Of a DNA stretch of 58,276 nucleotides, positions 30,911 through 40,695 are shown piece after piece. The notes under the pieces were generated by a model. That model saw only the letters and a program-made list of their open reading frames with translations. It ran no database searches and was not told the DNA's origin. Position 1 is the stretch's first letter. Each line of letters opens with the position of its first letter. The position numbers and the translations under genes are program-made. The DNA is from an uncultured Bacteroidales bacterium (GTDB lineage: Bacteria; Bacteroidota; Bacteroidia; Bacteroidales; UBA932), in NCBI GenBank assembly GCA_944325765.1, contig CALVBH010000071.1, positions 1 to 58,276 of the forward strand, read 5' to 3'.

Positions 30911-30940
30911 ATCGGTCAAACTCTGGCACGGTGATTGACC
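30911..30940 (+). promoter_or_regulatory. Sigma-54-like sequence inside an inverted repeat, upstream of lon
   Basis: TGGCACG-N4-TTGAC at 30924-30939 resembles the -24/-12 element (consensus TGGCACG-N4-TTGC), with A in place of the -12 C. It is bracketed by GGTCAA (30914-30919) and TTGACC (30935-30940), an inverted repeat. The site is about 120 nt before the lon start. Supported by pattern only. Confidence 0.35.
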
Positions 30941-30973
30941 AATATGGGTTCCGCTTGTAAAAACGGCATTGTA

Positions 30974-30988
30974 CTGACATTTTGTCAG
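30974..30988. promoter_or_regulatory. Palindrome CTGACA-TTT-TGTCAG upstream of lon
   Basis: A perfect 6-bp dyad with a 3-nt centre, 73 nt before the lon start codon, in a leader with no TAnnTTTG element. It is a plausible operator for stress control of the Lon protease; the binding protein is unknown. Confidence 0.4.
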
Positions 30989-31061
30989 CACAAATGTCGC
31001 GTATGCGGCGGTTAACACCGGCATTGCGGCGGAAGCCGTCAGAAAAACAAAGGAAAAATTT

Positions 31062-33467
31062 ATGAAAGATCTCGAAATGAACAGAATTTTATCCCCTATC
31101 GGGACCGAAGTAAACATAATACCCGTATTGCAGGGGGATGGATATATGAAGGTAGAAGATTCGGAACTGCCGGATTCCCTGCCGCTGCTCGCGCTCAGGA
31201 ATGCAGTGCTGTTTCCGGGTACTGTCTATCCCATCACTATCGGGCGTGAAAAGTCCATCAGACTCATCGAGGACGCGGAAAAGAACAACAAGTTCATCGG
31301 AGCGGTGCCTCAGAACGACGTTTCGGTGGAAGATCCGAAAATGGATGACCTGAACAAAATCGGAACCGTGGCCAAAATCATCAAGACCCTCGAAATGCCG
31401 GACGGCACCATCACGGCTATTCTCCAGGGTTTCAAGAGGTTCAGTATCGACGCCATCACGGAATACGACCCTTATATGCTCGGTCTCGTACATTATCTGG
31501 CCGACATACAGCCGGACGGAAACGAGAAAAGCGTCAGGATGATTGCGGAATCGCTCAAGGAAAAGGCCGTCACCGTCATAAAGATGTCGGCCTACATGCC
31601 GCGTGAAGCCGCTGCCGCGCTGAAATCCATAGACAATTTCGAATTTCTCGTGAACTTCATTGCCACGACTGTGGAAGTGGAGAATTTCCCGGACAAGGTG
31701 GATCTGCTGCAGTACAGCGACCTGACTGCCAGGGCTATGAAACTCCTGGCAGTCCTCGACACGCAGATTGAACTGCTGAAAATCAAGCAGGACATCAATC
31801 AGAAAGTGAAGATGGAAATCGACCAGCAGCAGAGGGAATACTATCTGAACAGCCAGTTGAGAACCATTCAGGAAGAACTGGGCATGGACGAGATGGAGGA
31901 TTTCGAACAGTTCAGAGCCCGTGCGGAGAAGAAAAAGTGGTCAAAGGAAGTGGCGGAGATTTTCGAAAAGGAAATGACCAAACTCGAAAGGTACAATCCG
32001 AGTTCCCCGGACTACAGCATACAGTACAACTATATCCAGTTTATGCTCGACCTTCCGTGGGGAGAAATGTCTAAAGACAACCTCGACCTCAAGCACGCGC
32101 AGAAGGTGCTGGACGAGGACCATTTCGGTCTGGAAAACGTTAAAGACAGGATTATAGAATATCTGGCTGTCCTGAAACTGAAAGGAGATATGAAGTCACC
32201 TATTCTCTGCCTCTACGGGCCTCCAGGCGTCGGCAAGACCAGCCTCGGCAAATCCATAGCGAAAGCGCTGGGAAGAAAATATGTAAGGATAGCTCTCGGA
32301 GGCGTACACGACGAGTCGGAAATCAGGGGTCACAGGAAAACCTATATCGGGGCGCTGCCAGGCAGGATACTGAATGCCATCAACAGGGCGGGGACATCGA
32401 ACCCTGTCATCGTCCTGGACGAAATAGACAAGCTCAGCACGGATATCAAGGGAGATCCGTCATCAGCTCTGCTCGAAGCACTTGATCCGGAACAGAACAC
32501 GACTTTCCACGACAATTACCTGGATATAGACTACGACCTGTCGAATGTCCTCTTCCTGACTACAGCCAACACGACTTCCACCATACAGCCTGCCTTGCGG
32601 GACAGGATGGAAATGATAAACGTCAGCGGCTATCTGGCAGAGGAGAAGATGTCCATCGCCAAAGACTATCTGATTCCGAGACAGCTGAAAGAGCACGGTC
32701 TTGACAGGAGGCAGATCAGGATAGACAAGGCCTGCCTCGAAAAGATAATAAGCGACTATACGAGGGAATCCGGCGTCCGTGGTCTGGAAAAACGGATAGC
32801 GAAAATAGCCAGAGTGACTGCCAAGAAGATAGCGCTCGGGGAAGAATATCCGAAAGTACTGAAGAAAGAGCATCTTAAGGAATATCTCGGACTGCCGACG
32901 AATTTCCACGACATGCAGGCCGGCAACGAAGCTCCCGGTGTGGTGACCGGACTTGCCTGGACCGAAATGGGCGGGGAAATCCTGTTCATCGAGAGTTCCA
33001 TCAGCAAGGGCAAGGGAAACCTGACCATGACAGGGAATCTGGGCGACGTGATGAAAGAATCCGCCACCATCGCCTACCAGTACATCAAGGCGCATCCTGA
33101 AATGGCCTGCATCACTTCCGAGGAATTTGCCGAAAAGGACATCCACGTCCACGTTCCTGAAGGCGCCGTGCCTAAAGACGGACCGTCCGCCGGCATCACG
33201 ATGGTCAGTTCCATGGTTTCGGCCCTGAGAAAACAGCAGGTCAGAAGCGGCATAGCCATGACCGGGGAAATGACGCTGAGAGGCCGGGTGCTTCCGGTAG
33301 GCGGCATCAAGGAGAAAATCCTGGCTGCCAAAAGAGCCGGCATCCATACCATCATCATTTCGGAAGACAACCGGAAAGACATAGAGGACATAAAGGAAAT
33401 CTATGTCAAGGGACTGACATTCATCTACGTGAAGACCATCGACGATGTCATGAAGAACATATTCTGA
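31062..33467 (+). CDS. lon: ATP-dependent protease Lon
   Basis: Cytoplasmic AAA+ serine protease degrading misfolded and regulatory proteins. The 801 residues have the Lon N-domain (about 28-225), coiled coil, AAA+ module with Walker A Lys392 in GPPGVGKTS, Walker [11 protein letters not shown], and the protease domain with catalytic Ser709 in PKDGPSAGI and the Lys of [14 protein letters not shown]. The start is preceded by AAAGGAAAA. Length is normal. It is a single-gene unit; the 203-nt leader carries two dyads and a sigma-54-like site that hint at stress regulation. Confidence 0.97.
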   Translation: MKDLEMNRILSPIGTEVNIIPVLQGDGYMKVEDSELPDSLPLLALRNAVLFPGTVYPITIGREKSIRLIEDAEKNNKFIGAVPQNDVSVEDPKMDDLNKIGTVAKIIKTLEMPDGTITAILQGFKRFSIDAITEYDPYMLGLVHYLADIQPDGNEKSVRMIAESLKEKAVTVIKMSAYMPREAAAALKSIDNFEFLVNFIATTVEVENFPDKVDLLQYSDLTARAMKLLAVLDTQIELLKIKQDINQKVKMEIDQQQREYYLNSQLRTIQEELGMDEMEDFEQFRARAEKKKWSKEVAEIFEKEMTKLERYNPSSPDYSIQYNYIQFMLDLPWGEMSKDNLDLKHAQKVLDEDHFGLENVKDRIIEYLAVLKLKGDMKSPILCLYGPPGVGKTSLGKSIAKALGRKYVRIALGGVHDESEIRGHRKTYIGALPGRILNAINRAGTSNPVIVLDEIDKLSTDIKGDPSSALLEALDPEQNTTFHDNYLDIDYDLSNVLFLTTANTTSTIQPALRDRMEMINVSGYLAEEKMSIAKDYLIPRQLKEHGLDRRQIRIDKACLEKIISDYTRESGVRGLEKRIAKIARVTAKKIALGEEYPKVLKKEHLKEYLGLPTNFHDMQAGNEAPGVVTGLAWTEMGGEILFIESSISKGKGNLTMTGNLGDVMKESATIAYQYIKAHPEMACITSEEFAEKDIHVHVPEGAVPKDGPSAGITMVSSMVSALRKQQVRSGIAMTGEMTLRGRVLPVGGIKEKILAAKRAGIHTIIISEDNRKDIEDIKEIYVKGLTFIYVKTIDDVMKNIF

Positions 33468-33536
33468 CAAGACGCTGGCTGCGGATTTTGAGATAAGCAT
33501 TTTTTTCCGCATTTTTGTCGGGATTTATCGACAGAA

Positions 33537-34205
33537 ATGGAAGTCAGAATAGAACAAAGCTGGAAAAACGCACTGCAGGGTGAATTCGACAAACCGTATT
33601 TCGCCCGGCTGGTGCGTTTTCTTCATCAGGAAAAGGCTGAGGGAAAGACCATATACCCGCCGGGGCCGGCCATATTCAGGGCATTCGAGCTCACTCCAGC
33701 CGACAAGGTGAAGGTAGTGATACTCGGGCAGGACCCATACCACGGCGCCGGCCAGGCCATGGGACTTTCCTTTTCCGTCCCCGACAATATTCCTGCTCCT
33801 CCGTCGCTGAAAAACATTTTCAGGGAAATCCAGGATGACCTCGGCATCACTATGAGCGGCCGTCCGAACCTTGAAAAATGGGCAAGGCAGGGAGTCCTGC
33901 TCCTGAACTCATCGCTTACTGTCCAGGCCGGTATGCCGAACTCCCACAACGGGATAGGCTGGATCGAGTTCACCGATGCCGTGATTTCCTGGCTGTCGGG
34001 ACACCGCCGCGGCATAGTATTCCTGCTTTGGGGCAGCTACGCACGTGCAAAGAAAAGCCTGATAGACACGTCAAGACATTACGTCCTTGAAGCAGCCCAC
34101 CCGTCTCCCCTGGCACGTGGTGCATTCTTCGGATGCAGACACTTCTCAAAAACGAACGAAATCCTCGCCGCCGAAGGGCTCACCCCCATCGACTGGCAGT
34201 TATGA
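33537..34205 (+). CDS. ung: Uracil-DNA glycosylase
   Basis: Removes uracil from DNA as the first step of base excision repair. The 222 residues contain the family-1 motifs: water-activating Asp66 in GQDPYHG, the uracil-binding LLLNSSLTV, VFLLWGSYA, and the DNA-intercalation loop AHPSPLARGAFFGCRHFSKTN. Length normal. It lies 69 nt after lon and 14 nt before coaD. Confidence 0.96.
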   Translation: MEVRIEQSWKNALQGEFDKPYFARLVRFLHQEKAEGKTIYPPGPAIFRAFELTPADKVKVVILGQDPYHGAGQAMGLSFSVPDNIPAPPSLKNIFREIQDDLGITMSGRPNLEKWARQGVLLLNSSLTVQAGMPNSHNGIGWIEFTDAVISWLSGHRRGIVFLLWGSYARAKKSLIDTSRHYVLEAAHPSPLARGAFFGCRHFSKTNEILAAEGLTPIDWQL

Positions 34206-34219
34206 ACCACTGACAAGCA

Positions 34220-34699
34220 ATGAAAAAAACAGCACTATTTCCAGGCTCATTCGATCCTTTCACGGCAGGACACCTGAACATTCTGAAAAGGGCTCTGACT
34301 ATGTTTGATGAGGTCGTTGTAGCCATAGGCATAAACATAGACAAGAAAGGGCATTTCTCTCCGGAAAGGAAAATAGAAATAATCAGACAGGCCACTGCAG
34401 GACTTCAGGGAGTAAGGATCACCGAGTATGACAACCTTACAGTAGACATCTGCAGGGAACTGGGTATCAGGCACATAGTCCGCGGTGTCAGGAATATGAT
34501 AGATTTCGAGACAGAAAGATCCATAGCGGACGCGAACAGAAGGCTTGCTCCGGAAATCGACACGATCATCATCCCTACCGCCCAGGAATTCGCGCATATC
34601 TCTTCCACTGCAGTGCGCGACCTTATAAAGCACCACAGCGACCCGTCTATGTTCATTCCCGAAGGGGTGGACATAAAATTGCTCGAATACGAGGAATGA
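34220..34699 (+). CDS. coaD: Phosphopantetheine adenylyltransferase
   Basis: Fourth step of coenzyme A synthesis, converting 4'-phosphopantetheine and ATP to dephospho-CoA. In 159 residues: the nucleotidyltransferase motif PGSFDPFTAGHLNI, then RGVRNMIDFETERSIADANR, and the ISSTAVRDLI motif at the C-terminus. Length typical (155-165). Its TGA overlaps the ATG of the next gene by 4 nt. Confidence 0.96.
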   Translation: MKKTALFPGSFDPFTAGHLNILKRALTMFDEVVVAIGINIDKKGHFSPERKIEIIRQATAGLQGVRITEYDNLTVDICRELGIRHIVRGVRNMIDFETERSIADANRRLAPEIDTIIIPTAQEFAHISSTAVRDLIKHHSDPSMFIPEGVDIKLLEYEE

Positions 34700-36183
34700 G
34701 AAAATTCGCTTTCATATTCATTTTACTGACAGCCCTGCTGCCGATACCGGTGTCTGCTTCAGCCCAGCTTGATTCAGCAGCTGCAGGAGCGCTCGGCGCA
34801 AAACTGGACGAATACCTGAAAATACTGGAGACGGAACCGGCTGAAGTCAAATGCGGGGAAACGGATTTCCTGATAGAAGCCTGCTCCGATTCCCTTGTCA
34901 GGCAATTTACGGCCATAAAGCTGTACAAGCACTATGTCAGTTCAAAGCTGATGGGTGACGAGACTGTCGCAATACACATTTTCGACCGGTGGTTCGACAG
35001 CGGGAAAGTGAAGATGCAGGATGCGGCGGATCTGATGGACGCCAGGATATTCGCCACGTTCAACCGGCAATCCCTCATCGGGAAACAGGCACCTCCGTTA
35101 GCTATGGAAGATATTGACGGACGGACAGTCAGTCTGTTCGGAGATTCGGGCGGCAACGGCAGGCCGTCGGTGCTTTTCTTCTACGACAGCGGCTGTCCGA
35201 CCTGCAGGATGGATGCCATCCTGCTGCGCAATGTCCTTGGAGACAGCAAATACAGGATAAACCTGTACGCGGTCTACACAGGGCAGTCGCACGAAGAATG
35301 GGAAAAATTTGCCGGAGAATATCTGGACATCAAAAATCCGGAAATAGCAGCCAGGCATTTGTGGGATCCTGAAATTTCATCTGACTTCCAGCTGAAATAC
35401 GGGATTCTGAGCACTCCGGGGCTGTTTCTGGTCTCAGCAGGCGGAATCATAACCGGAAGGCGGCTTGATGTACTGTCCCTGAAAAGGCTTCTCGACATCT
35501 GTTTCAGGCCCTACGAATACGGAAGCGTGAAATCGGAGGAATTCTATGACAATCTCTTCTCCGCATACGGGGAGAGGCCGTCCTGCGAAAATGTCAGGGA
35601 AGTCTGTGACGGAATCGCATCGAAGACTCTCCGGGACAGGGATACGGCTATGTTCAGGCAAATGGCAGGCGATCTGATGTACTGGCTGGGGACACGCAGG
35701 GGCGAGGGGACAAAATGCGGACTGGAATACCTGATTGACCGCTATATTGCCGCCAGACCGGACTTATGGAAATCTCCTGACGATTCCTTGAAAATCATCC
35801 AGTATGCAGATGTCCTGAAAGATCTGCTTTCAAGGTCCGCAATCGGAGGCAGACTACCGGACATCAGAGTCCGTGGGATATTGAGACATCGCGGCAAAGA
35901 CAGGGAAAAGGAGCTGTCCCTGGAACGGCTAAGGAATACGACAGTGATTTTCCACAGCGAAGGATGTCAGTTCTGCGAAGCCGAACTGGCCGCGTCCGAC
36001 TCACTCTCAAGAACCGGAAGTAAAACACGGTTCTTCATCGTGGATGTGGATCTGACGCTTGATTCCGCTCCTGAAACGGCGTTTGATCTCTTCGACGCCT
36101 TCGACCTGACAGTGATGCCTTACATCACTGTCATAGACAGGAAAGGCATCATCCGCAGGAAATACATATCGCTGGCAGACTGA
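34696..36183 (+). CDS. Exported protein with two thioredoxin-like domains (DUF5106/TlpA-like)
   Basis: A periplasmic protein of 495 residues with a signal peptide (LPIPVSASAQ), an N-terminal helical domain of the DUF5106 type (about 25-130), and a thioredoxin-like fold (about 135-275) with CPTC in FFYDSGCPTCRMD and the cis-Pro in LSTPGLFLV. After a helical middle, a second thioredoxin-like domain (about 395-495) has CQFC in FHSEGCQFCEAE and MPYITVIDRKG. Two redox-active CxxC sites in one chain are unusual and suggest a disulfide relay or reductase. It overlaps coaD by 4 nt (ATGA) and so is translated with it. Confidence 0.75.
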   Translation: MRKFAFIFILLTALLPIPVSASAQLDSAAAGALGAKLDEYLKILETEPAEVKCGETDFLIEACSDSLVRQFTAIKLYKHYVSSKLMGDETVAIHIFDRWFDSGKVKMQDAADLMDARIFATFNRQSLIGKQAPPLAMEDIDGRTVSLFGDSGGNGRPSVLFFYDSGCPTCRMDAILLRNVLGDSKYRINLYAVYTGQSHEEWEKFAGEYLDIKNPEIAARHLWDPEISSDFQLKYGILSTPGLFLVSAGGIITGRRLDVLSLKRLLDICFRPYEYGSVKSEEFYDNLFSAYGERPSCENVREVCDGIASKTLRDRDTAMFRQMAGDLMYWLGTRRGEGTKCGLEYLIDRYIAARPDLWKSPDDSLKIIQYADVLKDLLSRSAIGGRLPDIRVRGILRHRGKDREKELSLERLRNTTVIFHSEGCQFCEAELAASDSLSRTGSKTRFFIVDVDLTLDSAPETAFDLFDAFDLTVMPYITVIDRKGIIRRKYISLAD

Positions 36184-36208
36184 CAGGATTTCAGAATACT
36201 TTGGACAG

Positions 36209-37864
36209 CTACTTCACCTTGCGGGAAACAGAAAGGATGATTCTTACAGCCAGGGCAGCCAGAAGAAGCCAGAAGACAAAAGTGCAGACACGTCCCGTGA
36301 TATCTCCGTTTCTGACGAAGAACGTCGTGTCATCGTTTCTGTTCACATATCCACGGAGGACGGCAGGCTCCCACCAGGATGTCTGCTGCAGGATTTCTCC
36401 GCGCTGGTCAATGATGGCTGAAATGCCTGTGTTGGCACATCTCGCTATGTCCCTCCGGGTCTCCACGGCTCTGAGTCTGGCATAGTTCAGATGCTGCCTG
36501 TAGCCGGGAGTATCCCCCCACCAGGCGTCATTGGTGATGATGGCCAGTACTTCGGCACCTTTTTTCACATAACCTGTACAATATTCTCCGTATACCGATT
36601 CATAGCAGATGGCACAGCCTACCGGAATGGTAGAGCCGTCGGTTCCCCTGACATAGAGCACTGAAACCGAATCCTGGCCTACGCACCGCCCCATCACACC
36701 GCCAAGCATATCGTCTATCTTGCAGAATACGGCCGGATAAGGGGTCATTTCCACGCCTACCACAAGCTTGTTCTTGTGGAAAAGGCCGACATCTCCATAG
36801 CCGTCAGTCATAAGGGCAGAATTGTGCGACTCTATCCATCTTCCGTCGCGAAGCTGACGGGCGGTATGGGACGGACGCACCGAAGATTCTATAAAAGTAT
36901 GCGACGAAGCCCCGAAAAGGAGGTTCACCCCTGGATAATCCTGCAGGAAAGCATCGAATTCGCGCAAAGTGCGGCTGGTATGAAGATCATTGGTAATCAC
37001 GTCGTTGGTAAAGGTTTCCGGAGCCAGGAGCAGGAGCGGTTCCACCCGGGCGGTATCCAGCCTCCCGAGTTTCCTGTCGCGCAACGCCTGTTCCGCATAG
37101 CCGAGGAAAAGATCATTCTGCCGGCTCTGGGTCATTGCCGTGAATTTGTTGTACGGGTCTATGTTCGGCTGCACGACAAGCACTTCCAGCGGATCCTGCG
37201 TTTCCTCGTAATTCGCATAAATGATATGCGACAGGATGAACGGGGCCGCGAGGACGATGACAGTCCCGGTTACGGCCGCAGTCCTGGCCTTCCGGTTGAA
37301 GTCCCGCATCCACCTGCCGTCGGACAGTGCCACGAGGATGCCGAATACGGACAGGTTCGAAAGCCATATCCAGAGAGAACCGCCGAGTGTCCCCGTATAT
37401 TCATACCACTGCACCGACTTTATGCTGCCGGCGAAGGCATTGCCGAGCACAAGCCACGGCCAGGAAATGTCGGCATCGAAGTATGCCCGCTCCCAGGCTA
37501 TCCACGTAACCATCAGAAGCAGATAAGGCAGAATCCCGGAAAGATACCGCTTGCTGAATCTGAAAAGGGCGAAAATCACCGACATCTGGAATGAATTCGC
37601 GAATATCGCGAAAAGTCCGCCGCCAACGGTGGCATTGCAGACCCAGAAAGTCGTGGCAGCGTTCCACAGCACGAACGAGAGATAATGCCATATCCAGAAA
37701 TGCCGCTTTCCTGTCAGTGTGGCGATTCTGTCCATCATCAGCAGAGGGAGAAAACCGGCCAAAGCCAGAAAACCCGTATGAGGGACGATGAACGGGAGTG
37801 TCATCAGGATGGCGAACGCAGCCGAAAAACAGAGGAACTGCAGATTTGTCTTATTTCCTTTCAT
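36209..37864 (-). CDS. lnt: Apolipoprotein N-acyltransferase
   Basis: Adds the third acyl chain to the N-terminal Cys of lipoproteins in the inner membrane. With the ATG at 37864 the protein has 551 residues: about six to seven membrane helices (to residue 205), then a nitrilase domain with Glu in LLAPETF, Lys in FHKNKLVVGVEMTP, and Cys in AICYESVYGEY, the complete catalytic triad. A start at 37915 would lie upstream of the likely -7 element (37892-37899), so I prefer 37864. Convergent with the two-thioredoxin gene. Confidence 0.93.
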   Translation of the reverse strand: MKGNKTNLQFLCFSAAFAILMTLPFIVPHTGFLALAGFLPLLMMDRIATLTGKRHFWIWHYLSFVLWNAATTFWVCNATVGGGLFAIFANSFQMSVIFALFRFSKRYLSGILPYLLLMVTWIAWERAYFDADISWPWLVLGNAFAGSIKSVQWYEYTGTLGGSLWIWLSNLSVFGILVALSDGRWMRDFNRKARTAAVTGTVIVLAAPFILSHIIYANYEETQDPLEVLVVQPNIDPYNKFTAMTQSRQNDLFLGYAEQALRDRKLGRLDTARVEPLLLLAPETFTNDVITNDLHTSRTLREFDAFLQDYPGVNLLFGASSHTFIESSVRPSHTARQLRDGRWIESHNSALMTDGYGDVGLFHKNKLVVGVEMTPYPAVFCKIDDMLGGVMGRCVGQDSVSVLYVRGTDGSTIPVGCAICYESVYGEYCTGYVKKGAEVLAIITNDAWWGDTPGYRQHLNYARLRAVETRRDIARCANTGISAIIDQRGEILQQTSWWEPAVLRGYVNRNDDTTFFVRNGDITGRVCTFVFWLLLAALAVRIILSVSRKVK

Positions 37865-37891
37865 AGTATGCAGGAGCTTGCATTTCGGGTG

Positions 37892-37899
37892 CAAACTTA
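37892..37899 (-). promoter_or_regulatory. -7 element TAAGTTTG of lnt
   Basis: Read on the minus strand, 27 nt before the chosen ATG. It matches TAnnTTTG; a weak -33 TTT lies about 22 nt upstream. It supports the shorter start of lnt. Confidence 0.5.
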
Positions 37900-37946
37900 G
37901 CGAAAATTTTTCCACGCCGGAAACTGAGACTTGGAATTTTTATGAT

Positions 37947-37954
37947 TATCTTTG
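37947..37954 (+). promoter_or_regulatory. -7 element TATCTTTG of the LysE-like gene
   Basis: Matches TAnnTTTG 58 nt before the LysE ATG. No TTG lies at the canonical distance upstream. Confidence 0.45.
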
Positions 37955-38012
37955 CCCCTTGCTCCGATGAATTTCCCCAGGTGCTGGCAGATTCACCGGA
38001 CCGACACCGACC

Positions 38013-38666
38013 ATGCTGCTGGATATAGTAAAAGGATTCGCCATAGGCATCTGTGCATCGGCCCCCATAGGACCGATAGCCATCCTCGTTATCCAGAAGT
38101 CGCTCAGCAAGGGACACAAGGCAGGGTTCATCACCGGAATGGGAGCCTGCGTCGTGGATACGGTCTTCTCCATCATAGCCATTTTCGCCCTTGCTGCGGC
38201 TGAACAGCTGATAAACGAGCACAGGGAACTCATATTGCTGTGCGGCGGGATAGTCGTCACTATCCTCGGCTGGTCCATGAACGCATCCGATCCTCTCAGG
38301 AAACTGAGGGCCAGGGAAAAACGGCAAGGCTCCGTCTCCCTCACGGATTTTCTGCAGTCAGTCCTGATGGGGCTTTCGAATCCGGGGGCGATATTCGTGA
38401 TTTTCGCGCTGTTCGCATTCTTCGGAATCGGCCCGTTGGACAGGTCGGACTGGAGGGTCACTCCCATCGTCCTTTCAGTCAGCCTCGGTTCGGCGTTCTA
38501 CTGGTTTGTCGTGACATGGTTGCTGAGCCGTTTCGGGAAAAAGTTCAAGATGCGAACGATACTGTGGATAAACCGGATTACGGGAGCCGTCATCATCGTC
38601 ATCGGACTGGTACTGATAGGTGAAGGCCTGTTCAGAGTTCTGTTCCGCGGCGCCAGCCTGTTATGA
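38013..38666 (+). CDS. LysE-family amino-acid exporter
   Basis: A 217-residue integral membrane protein with about six helices. The N-terminal motif GFAIGICASAPIGPIAILVIQKSLSKGHKAGFITGMGA is the LysE/RhtB signature. The substrate (an amino acid or derivative) is unknown. It reads toward the PASTA gene with 37 nt between. Confidence 0.88.
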   Translation: MLLDIVKGFAIGICASAPIGPIAILVIQKSLSKGHKAGFITGMGACVVDTVFSIIAIFALAAAEQLINEHRELILLCGGIVVTILGWSMNASDPLRKLRAREKRQGSVSLTDFLQSVLMGLSNPGAIFVIFALFAFFGIGPLDRSDWRVTPIVLSVSLGSAFYWFVVTWLLSRFGKKFKMRTILWINRITGAVIIVIGLVLIGEGLFRVLFRGASLL

Positions 38667-38703
38667 GAGCCGCCATTGTAAACGAAGTTTAAAACGAGAA
38701 TAT

Positions 38704-39534
38704 ATGAATATACGGAATTTTTTCTTCAACCGCATAACAGCCAATATCCTGGCAGGGGTAATACTTATACTGGCCCTGATTTTCGGCACCAGGGTAATGC
38801 TCGACAAGATAACGAGGCACAATCTCGAAATCACAGTGCCGGACCTGACCAACATAACCGTCGCCGAAGCCGGCAAAATAGCGTCAGAAAAGAAGATAAA
38901 GATAGAAGTCATCGACTCGGTCTATGTAAAGAGAATGGGCAAGGGGCTGGTTTACAGGCAGAATCCGAAGGCAGGCAGCAAGGTCAAGGAAGGCAGGCGC
39001 ATCCTTCTGACCATAAATGCGATAAATGCCAAGAAAGTCATGATGCCGAATCTCATCGGCTACTCCCTGAGGCAGGCAAAGGCTGAAATCCTGTCCAAAG
39101 GGCTTCAGATAGGCAGGCTGGACTATGTCACCGACATAGCCACCAACAATGTCCTGAGACAGTTCCACGAAGGAGCGGAAATCGCGCCGGGAACACTGAT
39201 AGAAAGCGAATCCAGAATTGATCTGGAACTCGGGCTGAACAACGATGACTGCGTTACATACGCCCCTGTCGTCCTCGGTATGAAATACAGGAGCGCAGTC
39301 GAAGCCGTTCACGATCATTCCCTGAATGTCGCAGGAATATATTTCGACGAGACCGTTCTGGATTACTCCGACTCCCTCAATGCCGTGGTTTACAGACAGG
39401 AGCCGGACTACGGAGAAGAGCCGCTTCTGATGGGTATGGACATAAGCCTGTTTCTGACTACCGACCTGGACAAGGTTCCTGACCCTGAAGAAATGCAGGC
39501 CGATTCCTTAGATACTGCCATCATTCCAGAATAA
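38704..39534 (+). CDS. PASTA-domain membrane protein
   Basis: With the ATG at 38704 the protein has 276 residues: a short cytoplasmic start, one membrane helix (about 12-30; NILAGVILILALIFGTRVML) and three periplasmic PASTA modules (about 43-112, 113-185 and 186-258) with VPDLTNITVAEAGKIA, MPNLIGYSLRQAKAEI and APVVLGMKYRSAVEAV. There is no kinase domain. PASTA modules bind peptidoglycan or cell-wall precursors in other bacteria. A longer frame from 38620 overlaps the LysE gene and has a non-hydrophobic, Cys-rich start, so I reject it. It lies 12 nt before the pseudouridine synthase gene, a common Bacteroidota pairing. Confidence 0.85.
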   Translation: MNIRNFFFNRITANILAGVILILALIFGTRVMLDKITRHNLEITVPDLTNITVAEAGKIASEKKIKIEVIDSVYVKRMGKGLVYRQNPKAGSKVKEGRRILLTINAINAKKVMMPNLIGYSLRQAKAEILSKGLQIGRLDYVTDIATNNVLRQFHEGAEIAPGTLIESESRIDLELGLNNDDCVTYAPVVLGMKYRSAVEAVHDHSLNVAGIYFDETVLDYSDSLNAVVYRQEPDYGEEPLLMGMDISLFLTTDLDKVPDPEEMQADSLDTAIIPE

Positions 39535-39546
39535 TCAGGGAGCAGT

Positions 39547-40656
39547 ATGACACGAAAACTGTACGACTTGGAAGACGGGGATTTCGTGGATGACGACGGA
39601 ATCGTATGCGACCCCGACATGGACATCGATGACGGGCAGCAGGAGATGTTCGAACATTTCAGGCTGGAACTCGACAAGGGCCAGACACCTATGAGAGTGG
39701 ACAAATACATGTCCACCCATCTGGAAAACACTTCACGGAACCGGATACAGTCAGCCATAAAGTCAGGGTACGTAAAGGTGAACGGGGATACGGCCAGGGC
39801 GAACTGCATAGTCCGGCCGGGCGACGTGATTTCCTTCGTGATGCCTTATCAGAGACGTGGCCTGGAAATTCTACCTGAAAACATTCCTTTAGACATAGTA
39901 TACGAAGACGAAGACCTTCTGGTACTGAACAAAAAGGCGGGAATGGTTGTCCATCCCGGGCACGGGCATTTTTCCGGAACGCTGGTCAATGCCCTCGCGT
40001 ACCATCTCGGGATATGTCAGGGACCGGATGCGGAAGATGAAAGGATGGGCGTCCTGGTCCACAGGATAGACAAGGACACATCAGGGCTTCTGGTCGTGGC
40101 CAAGAACGATGAAGCCCAGCTGGATCTCGCCAGGCAGTTCTTCGTACACTCCATCGACAGAAGATATGTGGCGGTAGTCTGGGGAAACCTGAAAGACGAC
40201 GAAGGCACCATTACCGGCAATATCGGACGGGACCCCAACGACAGGATGCGCTTCAAGGTCTTCCCCGAGGGAGACTGCGGGAAACATGCCGTGACGCATT
40301 ACCGCGTACTGGAACGGTTCGGCTTCGTGACAGTAGTGGAATGCCGGCTCGAAACCGGACGGACCCATCAGATAAGGGTGCATTTCAACCATATCGGGCA
40401 CCCGCTTTTCAATGATGAAAGGTACGACGGCTCTGAAATAAGAAAAGGCACCATCTACGCCAGATACAGGCAGTTCATCGAGAACTGTTTCAAAATAATG
40501 CCCCGCCAGGCACTCCATGCGAAGACTCTCGGCTTCATCCACCCGAGGACAAAAGAACATCTGCTGTTCGACTCCACTCTCCCCGAGGATATGACAGCTC
40601 TTATCGACAAATGGAGGAAATACGTGTCCTCCGGCAATTCCATAAAAGAAGATTGA
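39547..40656 (+). CDS. RluA-family 23S rRNA pseudouridine synthase (RluD-like)
   Basis: Pseudouridylates rRNA. In 369 residues: a very acidic N-terminal extension (about 1-45; DLEDGDFVDDDGIVCDPD), an S4 RNA-binding domain (about 48-110; MRVDKYMSTHLENTSRNRIQSAIKSGYVKVNG), and the synthase domain with Asp175 in HRIDKDTSGLLVVAKN and the RTHQIRVHF motif. The acidic extension is not part of the usual family. Operon with the PASTA gene. Confidence 0.92.
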   Translation: MTRKLYDLEDGDFVDDDGIVCDPDMDIDDGQQEMFEHFRLELDKGQTPMRVDKYMSTHLENTSRNRIQSAIKSGYVKVNGDTARANCIVRPGDVISFVMPYQRRGLEILPENIPLDIVYEDEDLLVLNKKAGMVVHPGHGHFSGTLVNALAYHLGICQGPDAEDERMGVLVHRIDKDTSGLLVVAKNDEAQLDLARQFFVHSIDRRYVAVVWGNLKDDEGTITGNIGRDPNDRMRFKVFPEGDCGKHAVTHYRVLERFGFVTVVECRLETGRTHQIRVHFNHIGHPLFNDERYDGSEIRKGTIYARYRQFIENCFKIMPRQALHAKTLGFIHPRTKEHLLFDSTLPEDMTALIDKWRKYVSSGNSIKED

Positions 40657-40695
40657 CGGATTCGCACAGACTGAACCGTAAATGTAGCGGCGCCG

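Noticed and set aside
32463-33512. 349-codon minus-strand frame opposite lon
   Set aside because: Antisense to the conserved protease domain of Lon, no recognisable family.
36776-37594. 272-codon plus-strand frame opposite lnt
   Set aside because: Antisense to the nitrilase and membrane parts of Lnt.
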